In this document: one piece after another, positions 1 to 12,700 of the stretch
Layout: every line of letters begins with the position of its first letter
Numbering within the stretch: the stretch's first letter is position 1
Source: Lumbricus terrestris
Taxonomy: Eukaryota; Annelida; Clitellata; Crassiclitellata; Lumbricidae
NCBI GenBank assembly: GCA_949752735.1
Contig: OX457039.1
Location: forward strand, 48,212,055 to 48,276,054
Reading direction: 5' to 3'
Length of the DNA: 64,000 bases
The notes under the pieces: model-generated
The model's input: only the letters and a program-made list of their open reading frames with translations
What the model was told of the DNA's origin: nothing
Databases searched by the model: none
Position numbers and translations under genes: made by a program

Positions 1-168
1 ATGACAAGATGGGATCTGTGGAAGGATTACTGCGAGGAAAATTCGATGATTGCAATGCATCGCAGACCATACACCAGAGCGTCTGCCGTCAAGGGTCTCT
101 GCCTACAAACTTCACGTTTAATATATGTCCGCCAAGTCCAGAACGGCAAGAAGGCAGTGGAGCAAATG
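1..168 (+). CDS. Penultimate coding exon of an unrecognised gene (5' partial)
   Basis: Frame 3 is open from the first base of the window to about 168, reading through residues such as LPTNFTFNICPPSPERQ, and meets a stop straight after a possible GTTAGC donor at 169. Ending the exon at 168 leaves one base, which fits the phase of the exon starting at 1698 (G plus AG gives Glu). The residue composition, with Cys, Pro and Ser in a natural pattern, looks coding. The donor is not a strong consensus. The exon's start lies outside the window. The product is not recognised. Confidence 0.5.
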
Positions 169-1697
169 GTTAGCACCATCAGTTTAGCTAAATCCTCATC
201 TCTTGCTTTCAACACCAACCCCCCAAGCTTATGCCATTTCTGCTCCCTGCTGTTTTGTCTGTTTTTTTATTTCTCACATTTGCTATATAGCACTCCTTCA
301 AGCTAGCTACCCAAAACTGCATCGGAGTTTCACATCAAAGCGCCCAAGCAATTGCAAGTGAAGGACTTGCTCAAGGCAGCTTGAGGTGAATTTGAACCTG
401 GAACTCTCCGGCTCCAAGGCGCCAAACCCACTACTACACCACCGCACTCCACTATTAAGGGACTTTAATATCAATGTCCCTTGAATCAAGAATACTCAGA
501 AGTGTTTCAGGTCTAACCCTGGGAAATAGTTAAAGTTTTTTGGCTTTATGGTGAAACAGTTGCAAACCAGCATAGATCTATCAAAGCTTCAAATATGCTC
601 AAAATAAAGATTGCATCTTGAAAGTACAAGAAACTTGATGCGGACTAAATGAATGGTTTTGACGAGTCAACTGTTGAAACATAGTTCTAGATTTAAAATG
701 TGTGCCTATGATTAGCAATGCTTCAGATAATTTTGTAATATTTTGCGTTGGGCTACCTTTCTTCACACTCACTCCTTAACCTCACCAATCTAGGGTCGCT
801 AAACATCAGTCTACTGATACCTACTTGTCTTTTTGCATGGGAAACTGGTCTTTGCTATCCGTTATTCACACATCTTCTGCCTCGATTACTGACTACCAGC
901 ATACTCTTGGTTTAGCATATATCTGGAACTACCTTACTCCAGTTCTAGTCTTACTTGCCTCATTGTCTCTCTCTGGTCTTCTGGCAGCTGGACTTGCTAT
1001 CTCTGGACAAGCTTTGTGACAGTATTTCAATGAGCTGATATATTCTGCCACTGCTGTGACTATATCTTAAATGTGACTATTTGAAATGTTTCTGAAAAAC
1101 AGGGATTGGCTTACCATCACACTATCCTTGTCATCAGCAGCTGCAGCTTCCAATCATCCGCACAGGTTTGTCTTACTACTGTTCTTGTTTTTGGATGGTC
1201 ATATTTTTTATTGTGTTAGTGTTGTAGTTGCTTTGAATAGCTTTGTTCTAATTGTGTTAGTACTGTAGATGTTTTCGGATGGTTGTGTTTTTTCAATCGT
1301 GTTAGCAGTGTATTGTTTTCGGACATTACAGCCTAGCATTTACAGATTTGATGAGTATTATATGATAGTTTTTATGTTTCTTCCAAAATCATTCTTTGTT
1401 CATGAATATTGAGAGTTAGGTGTTTTTATTATATAGTTAAAAATCTTTTATATGATGAGGTGTCATAAGCAGACGTGGCATTCTTTCCCTTTAGTTTTGA
1501 AGTGCTTGGATTTGAATTTGATGCATAAAGCAAACGGTGTCTCACTAATCAGCTATTATTATTATTATTATTACTATTGTTATTATTATTATTATTATGT
1601 CATTTTGGCAACTGATGAAATGTTTTTGTGCTTCAGTTGTAGGATGGTGTGCAAGAAAATATGCACAGTGACAAAATAATATTATATTTATTTTCAG
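169..1697 (+). other. Intron of the plus-strand gene
   Basis: This intron runs between the inferred donor at 169 and a TTTTCAG acceptor ending at 1697. It holds an antisense tRNA-type SINE (about 283-468) and an (ATT)n tract at 1555-1597. The short open frames in it show no family resemblance and no splice support. Confidence 0.5.
283..468 (-). mobile_element. tRNA-derived SINE, minus orientation
   Basis: Read on the minus strand, the element begins with a tRNA-like head (GCGGTGGTGTAGTAG as an A-box-like part, then CCAGGTTCAAATTC as a B-box-like part). It continues with GAGCAAGTCCTTCACTTGCA and ends in CTTGAAGGAGTGCTATATAG. The same blocks occur in the plus-strand copy at 31558-31765. The last block matches the 3' ends of LINE fragments in this window, so the SINE probably uses LINE machinery. 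No target duplication was resolved. Confidence 0.75.
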
Positions 1698-3313
1698 AGT
1701 CGAGAGTCTTTCTTCCGGATGGCACAGAACACCGAGCATCTCAGACTTCTTTGTGTCAACAATCGTCTGATTGTCGAGACTGCATCTCCATCCAGCTTCC
1801 TAGTTTCCCATCAGGCTCTGCTGTCCCATCTGTTGACGCCTTCTCGAAACGATCTTCATCTCAGCAGGTGGAAACTGCACGGACACCACAGTGGATGAGC
1901 GGGTCAAAGGGTCACCGCGGTTTACTGTCACGGCAGAATGCCGTCAGTCGTTCCAGCACACCAGACAGCACTCCACGACTGCTGTCCCCCGCTGACGGCC
2001 AGGCGTACACTCCGATGAGCCTTGGAGGACTGAGTCCGTATTTTGCGAGAGGATTCAGCCCTAGAGGATCTGTCTGCTGGCCGCAAGGTTCACAAGATGA
2101 ACCCAGTGCCAACAGGTCACAACTACTGCCTTCGTTACCAGGCGCCGCAGAGTGGAGCGATAAACCAACATGTCACCTGCAGAGAAGCTCGTCAAGTGTA
2201 ACAACGCGACCGGACCCAAATAATCTATGGAAAGAATCCGTTGTTCAAGCAGGCAGCGCACAGACTCCTCCGGTTAGTTCATCGTCAGGGAGTGCATCAG
2301 TCGGTCTGTTGGTCGGTTCGCATTTGAGCCGGTCCAAGTCACACCCCCGTCCACGCAGTCATCATGACCTAGACGACATCAACATGTTCGATCCATATCC
2401 CCGACAGACCAGTGGCAGCTCATCTCCTCACGATTACAATAGAACGAGTCTGATGGGTACTGATCCGTCCGAAGACAAGTCGGATTCTCTGATGACGGAC
2501 TCAACTGCAGACGAGAAGATTCGCGTCAACAAACTATTCAGCAGCGGTGAAGATAGCACAGCTGACCAGGAAATGAAAACTGCTTCCAAGTGCAGTGCGA
2601 CAAAAAGAAATCCCAACTTCACGCTGTCGTACAGCGACAGCTTAAACAGCGACAAAGAACTTCCGCAGACGAATGCATCGCAGCCAGACGAGTCAGCAAC
2701 GGTCAAAGCTGGCGATGACGTCTCACTGAACGTCAATGCAAACTCCTCGGACAGACGATCGACGATGTTGCGTTCGCAGAGTCCTTCCATCGTACGTGAA
2801 GAACCGCTGCCTGTGAACAGCAGTTCTTTAACGCTACCCTCAGCTTCTCCAGCAAATGATGCAAACATTTCTGGCGAATCGTGGCTTGAAAAGAATCGCG
2901 AAGAGCCGAGCGATAGGTCTAGAAGCCAACGCTTACCGGAGTCAACCGCGGCCACTTCGCCGGTTCGACCGAACTTCCTTTCACTTACGTCGTCGAAGCG
3001 GATGACGCTGGGTACGTTGACTTTACCAGTGACGTCGCTGAATGCCAAGGCGTCGTTGACATTGAATGTTGGCACGCCGTCAACATCGACTCCATCGGAG
3101 CAACACGAAAAGGTACCAGCGTCAACCATATCAGCATCTTCGTTAGTAGCTTCATCCACTTCCCCCGCACAGAAGACATCGTCAACGAATCGGCCAACGT
3201 CGGTTGACGCCACAAGTGGTCTTCCTGGGATGAGACATCGTCGATGTGCAGAGATCGGTCGAATGCGTGCCATCTCAGACAGCGACGAATCCCTTACTAC
3301 AGACAAGTCTTGA
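1698..3313 (+). CDS. Terminal exon of an unrecognised gene: Ser/Thr-rich C-terminal tail
   Basis: After a polypyrimidine-type acceptor (TTATTTTCAG, ending 1697) the frame stays open for 537 residues and stops with TGA at 3311-3313. The product is very rich in Ser, Thr, Pro and Asp, has no hydrophobic membrane segment and no recognisable folded domain, and includes arginine-serine stretches such as SRSKSHPRPRSHHD and acidic patches. This looks like the disordered cytoplasmic or scaffold tail of a larger protein. The local base composition is clearly higher in GC than the flanking intron, which supports a real exon. The reading frame fits the exon ending at 168. I could not assign a family. A 290-codon antisense open frame across 2434-3306 is most likely a shadow. 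Confidence 0.8.
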
Positions 3314-5034
3314 AGACTGTCATCTCGCTAGCGGCAACCAAGAGATGTTTGTTACGTACCAGAAGTGCGGCAATGTACACGAGACCAAACAGGAGGCATG
3401 GTTATCGTAGTGCTTTCTGGAGAAGTGGTGACCATACAGGAAACTGTTCTCTGATTGGCTCAGTTTAGGCAATGAATAGCTGGTTCATCCCAGTCTCTCG
3501 TTGCTTCACCTATTAAGAATCAACGAAACCATCGTAAAAGCATACAGGGTTTAAACCAGATCTGCGCTCAAAGTTTCTCGCTTCATTTGAATGCAACAGC
3601 GTTTACGCTGTGCCAGCTCACACTTTTGGATCAAAATCGTTCAAGTAGTGTTCAAGGACTGGAGATGGAACTCCTTGTCTTTGGGAACGAGATTATAGGT
3701 TGCTCCCATTTTTGGGGGAGGAAACGAATAGCAAAACATGATGCAGGTGCTATGAGAAATGCACTAAGTAAACTCTCACTACATGACATTACAGGTCTGT
3801 AATCTATTAGTATAACTGTAATATGTATCTGTGATATGTACACCAAATGAAATCATATCCATTACTAATTTATTTATTTATTTATTTATTCGACACTGTT
3901 TAGTGTTCATTCAGACTGGACTTTCTGGTGCCAAGTAAAATCATGTCGGTCAAACTGAACGCCAAAAATGAAGAGGAGAAATTGCGCCTCTGTAGTCGGG
4001 TTTTTCGTCATACTCACGTTCGCACGCCCTGTGATTGTTGTAGGTGTTGCTGTTGTTATAAAGAGGGCTTCTGAAAGTTGTTGCCTGAATATACATGTCG
4101 CAGGCCAAGTATTTTTGTACAATTCTTAACCAACTAGTTTGGCCACCTATTAAATTCCCACAGAGAGCCGTTATTTTAATATGTTAAACATTAACATAAT
4201 ATTAGCTATTGATTGTCTTTATTGGTTGAATGCAGATTGTAGAGAGATATTTTCTCACACTTTGCTTCCTACCACATATTGCACCCTGCAAACAATAATG
4301 CTTATACGCATGATGCTGAATATCAGTTTTCGTGTGTTTTACCACACACAGCGAAATGTGTCTCAATATCTTTGTATGACTTTGTTTAGGGGGGGAGGAA
4401 GATGATACGCCTGTTGTTAAACTAGTTTTATACTATCTAGTTATAGAAATTTGTCATTTATCAGTTACAATTCAAAAACTGTGCTAAAAAGTTTATTTTA
4501 TATCAAAATGGTTTGTGATTTGTACGTTCCCACAGACTTCTGTCGGATCTGTAAATTGTGTGATGTACTCTTAGATACAACATCAAATTAGTGAACGTAT
4601 TTTGTGTTAGTTAAAAACGAGTTTTTATATACTATGCAGTATGTAATTAACAGTCTACTTGACAAAATCTGCAAGCTTGTTGTGAAATAACGTCAATGTT
4701 TCTGTAGTTTTTTAACCTTTTTTAGGAATAGGTAGTTATGTAACATTGTACAGTGTACACTGTACAAGCTGTACTACGTCAATCATTTTGTATCATAAAA
4801 GTTTTCGATCAAGACCGACTATGCGCTTTCTGGCCTGTGTATTTGTGTAATTATATAAAATCAGCTTTGAAGAGTATGAGAAAAATTGATATATTTCAAA
4901 TTACGAACAATGAAAATTATTACTTTGCAATGTAATCTCCTGTGTTTTTGTTTTTGGGTGATTTTGTGTTAAGTGTTAAAAAAATTACACTGTTAGAAAT
5001 ATTCCACGATGCAAATCAAAGTTCAAGACATTTG

Positions 5035-5470
5035 AAGGTTCTTGGATCATCACCACAGATAGGATTATCACGTTACATGCTGGAAGTTCTGTACTGGCTC
5101 CCTGTCCATCAGCATAATGAATACAAGGTCGTTTCCTTGGTATGGCGATGCCAGATAGGTCTTGCTCCAGCCACCTACTCGATCTTTGTCAGACTGCACA
5201 GCATACACGGCCTAGTCGGTCCCAACACTCAGTGGAAGGGGTGTGCTCTCAGTACCCTCTGCTCGTTCCTCCACCATGCAGGCCATGCTTTTTCTGTGGT
5301 TGGCCTAGCAGTATGGAGTAACCTCCCTCTTGAGCTGCACCGGTTTCCTATGTCACTCTCCGACACATTCTATAAAGCACTTGGAAACTTTTCTTACTGG
5401 TCATGCTGGAGTCGGGAGCACCTCTGAGTAGTTTTCTTGAAGGGTGCTATATAAATACTTGAATAAATGT
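5035..5470 (+). mobile_element. LINE 3' fragment (CR1/L2-like reverse transcriptase C-terminus)
   Basis: The frame encodes residues typical of the end of a CR1/L2-type LINE ORF2: VLYWLPVHQHNEYKVVSLVW, then a later WSNLPLELHRFP block. It ends in a 3' tail, GAGCACCTCTGAGTAG, then CTTGAAGGGTGCTATATAAAT. That tail is shared with copies at about 9.6 kb, 13.5 kb and 29.8 kb. The copy is truncated at its 5' end and only the last part of the ORF remains. Confidence 0.8.
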
Positions 5471-6301
5471 TGTAAACAACACTTGTAAGTGACATGACTT
5501 TAGTAGACTTTGGTCAAACGTTTAGTTAATATCAGCATTTGTAAGATAAGATCAGGTACCGTAATTAAGCAATTGGAGTAAAGTGGTTTAAAAATAAATA
5601 AATAAAATAATTACTCATCACATCGATCATTGGGTGCATTTGACGAATCAGAGCAATCAGTTTCCTTGAAATTGCTAACTTAACCTAAACTTATAGTTAT
5701 AAAATATTTGACTCTTGTAACATATTAATTTGTATTTTAAAATTACAGAAAGGTTGCATCTAGATCCTTGCCTTATAGTTCTGTTGAAAGGTAATTGTTA
5801 ACACTATGCAGGCTGGTATGCAAATTAGCTAGGAGTTGAAGCAGTTTAAGGTAAGATAACCAACAATTCAGTGAAATCCTCTATCAACATTAGTCCAGTG
5901 CTGAAGCGTTCTATTAAGGAAATCCCGTACAGGTTTTACAGCTAAATTAATGTGACTCCAAGTAGCAGTAAATATACAGTTGAATATGCTGAGCAGTCTT
6001 GATAGGTCAAATTCGAGTAATGTTCAACTGTGCTTTTGTCAGATACAAATAAAGGCTACTAACTTTCTTACACCTTACCACACAATTATTATGCAGTACT
6101 TATGTTGATCACATACTAAATTTTAATTGTAATCAAGACAATTTATATAGCATCGTCGGTAGCAAGCTACTTCTAGGATGCTCTACACACAATGTCATAA
6201 TATAAAATTGTCAAAGTTCAGCTTGAATGCAAACAGCTCAGAGTAGGTGCAGCTTTAACTGTTTTTAAAGCTAAATAAGAATAATAAAGGATATTTTATA
6301 C

Positions 6302-6307
6302 TTTATT
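6302..6307 (-). promoter_or_regulatory. Candidate polyadenylation signal of CASKIN
   Basis: This is the first AATAAA on the minus strand after the CASKIN stop codon, giving a 3' UTR of about 0.4 kb. The hexamer alone is weak evidence in such AT-rich DNA. Confidence 0.35.
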
Positions 6308-6695
6308 ATTTGTAAATCTTTAAATGAATAGTGGTTTCTCAGATTTGTATACCTTTTCCAAAGAAAATGAATTGCTTATCCACTCTAGTATAGCTGTCAC
6401 AAAAGATGGATATCATGGAACAACCAGTATGTTCTATCAGTACTTTGCTATACACATATGCTAAATCTATGTAATTCTGTACTTCAATTAGGAGAAACAT
6501 AACAATGTAATTCTAGGCCTGTTATTTACATCTGGTGCACGCTTATTTTCCTTCAAGTACTAATGAAAACAGTCTAATTTCATGGCAATGGACAGTCATC
6601 ATTTTTGGCCTTGCAGCTGAGATGGACGATGCCATTTTCTATAGCAAGAAAACAAAGCCAAAAGGCAACAGTGGGACTTGAAACTCTGGAGATGT

Positions 6696-6783
6696 TTAGG
6701 TCTGAAGTTTAAGCATTTCATCAAGTTCTTGTGTAAGTCCTAATAGCATCCCATCAATATCATCGAAAACTGCTTCTGTGTTC
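6696..6783 (-). CDS. CASKIN: CASKIN exon 19 (C-terminal helix and stop)
   Basis: The acceptor TTTTTTCCAG is followed by codons for [20 protein letters not shown] and DEMLKLQT, then TAA. This matches the conserved acidic amphipathic end of vertebrate Caskins (pattern DDIxxMxxxLxxxLDxML). It enters in phase 2, as required by exon 18. It was the decisive clue separating CASKIN from ANKS1. Confidence 0.93.
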
Positions 6784-9700
6784 CTGGAAAAAACATAACA
6801 TTGATTTTCATAAAAATGCGATAAAGTAAAAGCACAATTAAATTGCCCTAACTTCGAATGATTAAAGTAGTTCAAAACCCCCATAACTCCAGCAGAGACC
6901 CTTATCTCTATTCTTTGTCTTTTCAGATTTATATAACAAGATTTATATGCATAATTTAAACCAATTTTACTAAACCAGTTGTAGACAGACAACTGTATTT
7001 CTAGATGCACGAGTCTAATGCAATTTCATGCATATATATAACTCTACATGGAAATAGAATAATTTTATAAACTGACCCTTTAGTTATCTTAGGCTAATCA
7101 CATAATTATATACATGGCATCAAATGGCAAAATGCAATGCTGACAACATCAAAAAGGTGAAAAAATAATATGGGCAAAAATAAAGTATAAAAGCACACTA
7201 TATGAGTTTTGAGTAAACACTGAAAGTGTGTTAGGCAATCAAAAGTAAGGTTCTACAGTTTTGATATAATTTTCTGTCTGCAATAATATCCAATTGTCCA
7301 TCCTATTCTTAATTAGTCATGATTTAGAGCTTGATGTTCACCCTGCTTTAAAAGGAGTGTCTGTTTTATCTAAATGCAAGTTGCATTTAAATTCAAGTGA
7401 GTGAGAAATGAGTTCAGAATTTGTTTTTAAAAAATAACCAAAACAAAAATTCTTACCAGTAATGGTTTTTCAAATGGAGAAAACTTTTAACAAAACCTAT
7501 TGGAACTGTAGACATTGATTAGGCCTACATTACACAGGAAATTTATTGGTCCATTGAAGAATCAATATGTTTAAGCAAAACAAAATGGAATGGAATTAAA
7601 ATGTAGCTGAACAACAATTGACTACCGGAAATCTGAAAGTAAAATAATATAATATCTTTTGCTTTAAACTTTTAATAGATTAAAAGATTTGGTTCCTGAG
7701 GAGGACTAATTAAGAAAGAAAATTGAAACAATGTCTTTTCTACTGTTAACATTACACTAAAAACTGGACAAGTCTGCAATTGGAAGTTCAATTGGTATGG
7801 TTGCTCATGTCTTTTGGCAAGCATTCGATTTTTGGTCATTAAGAAGAATAAAAGCTTCGATGATGTAAATACTGCTCTTTTCTAAATAAAAGAATTTGAG
7901 TTAATGCTGTTAATTAAAATACCCTACATAGTATTTTTGGTGTATAGGTAATAAACTGCTTTTTCATTCTTCTAATGTATTTTAATGCACATAATTTTGT
8001 CCCGTATTATTTTTGCCTGCATGAATAAATCTTTTAATGCTTGCCTTTTCCAACTCTCTATATTCAAAGCATCATTTATTCTTGCCGTTTTTATACTAAA
8101 CCCACACACGCACATAATTATATGACATAGCCAAGCATACCTCTTGGAACCAGCGTTTTGATGCCTTGTGGAGTCCACATTCGGTATAACACTATTTGGC
8201 AGCTCATGACAACTACCATCTGCACATATAAAAATTCAACACAAACAATGCATGAAATAACAGATCAAATGTTTAAAGGCCAGTACAAAGCAGTCAGTTT
8301 CTAGATGTTTTTTAAAGAAAACGATGAGAAGGAGTTTGAGAATTGGAGAAACTTTTAAGTTGTTCCAGTCCTTGGATGAAGCAACACGGAACTTCCAAAG
8401 AAAATTATAGATGCTATGTAACTAAAGGGTTTGCCAATGATTCTAACATTAAGTCATTCTATCTGAGTTTAGCAGCAAACTTAGCAAGTATACATTTCAG
8501 ATAGTTGAGTTTGCTAATAACGCCAGAAGCAAAATGTCTGGTTCTGAGTGTCGGCAACATACACAACATATAAATATACATAGATAAGCAATAAGCACAC
8601 ACATATAGAGCAACTTCAACATACTTCAACTATTTTCCACTCAACTCGATCTCCTTGGTGTCCTGCTCCTTTTGGGCTCCCCCAGGGTTCCGTCCTGGGG
8701 CCTCTTCTTTACCTCCTCTTCACGGCTGACATAGAGGCCCTATTTGCCTCTTGTTCCCTTAAGAGTCACTCTTACGCTGATGACGTCCAGTCCTACACTC
8801 ACTGTTCAGCGTCTCAAGCTGCCTCTGCCGTCCGACTTATGTCACATGCCACTGACTGTCTTACTGCTTGGATGTCATCCAACCGACTCCGCTTAAACCC
8901 TTCTAAAACCCAATATATCTGGTTTGGAACTTGTCAACAGCTGAGTAAGATTGATCTGGGGTCTCTAGCCTCTGAATTCCCCACCTTTGTTTTTTCCACA
9001 TCTGTGCGCAATCTGGGTATCGTCCTGGACTCGGAGCTGTCTTTTGTTGATCATCTCAAGGCCTTGACTCGCTCTTGTTACTACCATTTGCGTCAGCTGC
9101 GAGTCGTGTCTCGCTCTCTGTCTTCCTCTTCCGCTTCCACCTTGGTCCATGGCTTTATTGCCAATCGACTGGATTACTGTTCTTTTCTCTACTTTGGCCT
9201 TCCTCAGGTTCGTTTAAGTGGTTTGGAGGGGGTCCTGCGGGCGGCTGCACGCTTGGTGTGTGGCGTCCCTAAGTTTGGTCACATTTCTGACTGTATTCGT
9301 GATGTCTTACACTGGCTTCCAGTTCAGTCACGCATTTATTTCAGGGTTACTTCTTTTGCTTGGCGCTGCGTCCTGGGCACAGCACCTTCCTAACTCTGTG
9401 AGTTCTTCACCTTGACCTCAACTGCTGTGGGTCGCCGATCTCTGCGCTCGGCCTCTAGAGGTGACTTTATGGTTCCTTATGCCCACTAGGCAGAACAGGG
9501 CATTTTCGGTCACTGGACCTTCCGCTTGGAATGATCTTCCCTCTAACCTGCGTTCCCACCCTCGGAACATGTCTGGCTCTTTCTATAGATTGCTCAAGAC
9601 TTTTCTTTTTGACCGGGCTTGGGTCGGGAGCGCCTCTGAGTAGACTCCTTGAAGGGGCGCTATATAAATTACATAGATAGATAGACATAGATAGATAGAT

Positions 9701-12700
9701 AGATAGGTACCACAAATAGATTTACTGAAATAATAAAGGTTTCTCCTTGCAACAAACTTAGTTGTCAATGAAGATATGATGCCGCTTTTTAGAATAAACC
9801 CACCTTTGCCACAATCCTTTTTATCAACGTCATTTTCCTTGGCAGACTCTGAGGATTTGTCTGTTGCACTTGACGAAGTACCTCGTTCCTTTATAGTCCC
9901 AAAGTCCTCGTTGGCAAATGGCAGCGAGTTACCATCTAAAGTCCCACTTGAGTCAGTTGAATTTAGGCTTACGGTCGACAGGTTTTGGCTGCTGCTGAGG
10001 CCAGAGTCATTCAGGTCAATTGCGTATTGGCCATTTTTTTCTTGAGTCTCGGAAATCACTGAACTTTTGCCGATGTTAAAATCCCTTCTGTAGGTCGTAT
10101 CACGATACGCAGCATGAAGTGGTGTTTGGTTTAAGGACGCTGACTCTGCAGTTTCGTGCGAACGAATTCTTCCGCGATTCAGCTGTTGATTTTCTGGATG
10201 ACTGAAACCAAATGGTCTGTAGCTACCATCACAGAAACGATGAAAGTTTCCTTCGAGGTTGACGGCATCAAGCAGACGTATTCCAGAAGAGTGGAAGGGA
10301 GTTGACGCTTCAGAACGCAACTTCTCTCCAGCAACTCCGAATACAGGTGTATCGTTTTTGAATGAATTCGTTCGCTTTGGTGGCGTCGGTGGCTTACTTA
10401 TTTGCCGATCAAAATCATGTCCCATGCTCACATTTGAAAATGACTCGACTGGTGCATTTTCTGCCTCGTACCAATCATAGAAATTATTTTTTAATCCTCC
10501 GTAATGCTGGTGGAGACTACTGGACCCTTTGCCCTTGAATGAAAGTCCCCTTGGTAGGGTTCCGTAGGATGATAAATGGTAGTCGTTTGCTCCAGAATAC
10601 GTGCTGCAAGGCATTTCTCGACATCTGGTTCTCATTTGTCCAGTTTCTTTCCGGTCAGCAAACCAATCTTGGTGTGGGTGCATTAGATTTACATTTTCCA
10701 TCTCTTTGGAAAACATCACAAGCCCATTTCTGGTCAGTGTTGAACTTAGACCTGGTTTGTAGTTGGTTTCACATGGAAGAGGAGGCGCAGGGCCAATGAT
10801 TTCATTCTGACATGCATTCTCACAGTTTCTACGAAAGGACGAGCACGACTGACAACTGAGATGGAAAGCGTTCGCAAGACGGCTTCCAGGGCCTGGCTGA
10901 ACAGATCTCGAGTTGAGAGATGGTATATTTACTTGAGATGGGGACGACGACGTAGCAGGTTCTCCAGAACTCTTTAGGTTAACATGTTTCATCATGTTGT
11001 ATGAGGGACTGTACGTTCTCAAGGATAGCGGACTGAAACTTTCGACATGAGGATTGCCTGATATGATCGAACCTGGTGACCTGCTGCCTGTGAAGTGCGT
11101 CATGCCAGGAGTTGAATGAACCTCAGAAGATGAAGAAGGAGAAGACACTGGACTGATGGGCGTTGGCTGAACGTGCAAGGTTCCCGATATCTTCCTCAGT
11201 CGGTCGATTGCTAACATGATTTTCTTCTGATGCCCTGTAGCATAGCAATAATAAAAATGATATCAGAATGTGAGCATTTTAATTCAGAACACTCACAGTT
11301 CCTTTGAATACTTCTCTAGAAGCATTCTTTCATAACACCTTAACAATATTATATTTAAACCTTTAATGAAAAACATGTACTAAAAGTGACTGAGAAACTA
11401 TACAGCTAAAAATCATTAAAGAATTAACATATCGATGCCTAAAAGGCTAAAAATGAGACCCAGCATTTAAAAAGCAAGCTATCCCGTATCCACAAAATGG
11501 ATAACATCTTCGCAAGTAAGTAAGTAGGGATAAATATATTCCTTAATGAGAAGCACTAACATATTATGCATAGCACTGAACATGGTAAGCTTAATACATT
11601 GAAAACAAAGAAAATATATACAATCCAAGAATTTAATGAGAAAGGTTTGTATATCAAGGGGACACACAGATGAGCAAGAGCCAAGGTCAAGAGGGATTCC
11701 CCTTACAGTTGTAGAATGTAATGCATGGTTGGAAAGTTTTACCCACATACAATGACATGCCAAACTGAAGTTAAGTTTAATATATGAACTTAAACAAAGA
11801 ACCCTAGCTTGCCACTTATAAATTAATGACGGCAGGCCTGCAAATGGAAGATGTGGGTAACTGAACATGTCAATAAGTAAGTAAGATGTAGTGAACTGAA
11901 TCCACACCGAGCTTCTGTATGCCGATATCTTCCAGATCTTCCCACATGATGCCAGTGACAATGTCGATGTCCGTATAACCCTGACGAGTCAGCATGTCGT
12001 TATATTCACCCAAGCGCAGAATGTTCAACCATTCTTTCACACTTCTCTACAAAATGCAACCCAGAACACACAAATGTGAAGCAACTAAGAATCACTTATA
12101 TTCATTTAAGTGGTGACTTCTGTCCAAAAGATTTCTGTAGCACTTGCCACCCAAAACATCACATAAGACATCAAGCAATGGCCACTTCTGAATGTTGGCA
12201 ATTGAAATATTTGCCATTATGAAGATCAATGAACTGTTCACAAAGTGTAGGAAACTAAAGTTCCAGCTGGATTAAAAATTTTGAAGACGTCACATTTTAA
12301 CACTTAAACAATGAGCTGTAATGATTTCCCGGTTGCTTAAGTACAACTGCAACGTGAAGTGTTAAAGGCTTTATGTTATATTTGTTAGTTTACTTCTTAA
12401 TCAGAAGGCTGCACAACAACCACAGGATGGCACTGTGTAAAGAAACCAACATTTAATCTTTAATACCAATACATCAGATCAGCTTTAGATAAACGAAATC
12501 AAAGCTCAAGCAAAGTAGCATTCCACAATATATATATATAGACTTCAGAATTCCACATCCAAATGATAGTTCTTACTGGTCTGAAGTCAGGGATTCCATC
12601 CGCAATGGTGAGTCGTGCAATTTCCGATTTCAGTTTCTTACGAACAGATGGCTGCGTAATTCCAATGGCAGTCAAATCCTATCAATTAAATTAAATTAAA

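Larger units (their letters stand above)
3314..6695. other. Intergenic region between convergent genes, including 3' UTRs
   Basis: This region separates the TGA of the plus-strand gene from the TAA of CASKIN. An ATTAAA at 4149 and AATAAA hexamers near 5463 and 5594 are possible plus-strand polyadenylation signals. On the minus strand the first AATAAA lies at 6302-6307. A LINE 3' fragment occupies about 5035-5470. No other coding exon is supported. Confidence 0.6.
8220..9803 (-). other. CASKIN intron 17, largely filled by a LINE
   Basis: This intron contains a plus-oriented LINE fragment (about 8640-9710), antisense to CASKIN. The remaining few hundred bases on either side show no features. 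Confidence 0.8.

Noticed and set aside
2434..3306. 290-codon antisense open frame opposite the plus-strand terminal exon
   Set aside because: It mirrors the Ser-rich sense exon, has no splice support of its own, and its composition is what the reverse of such codons gives.
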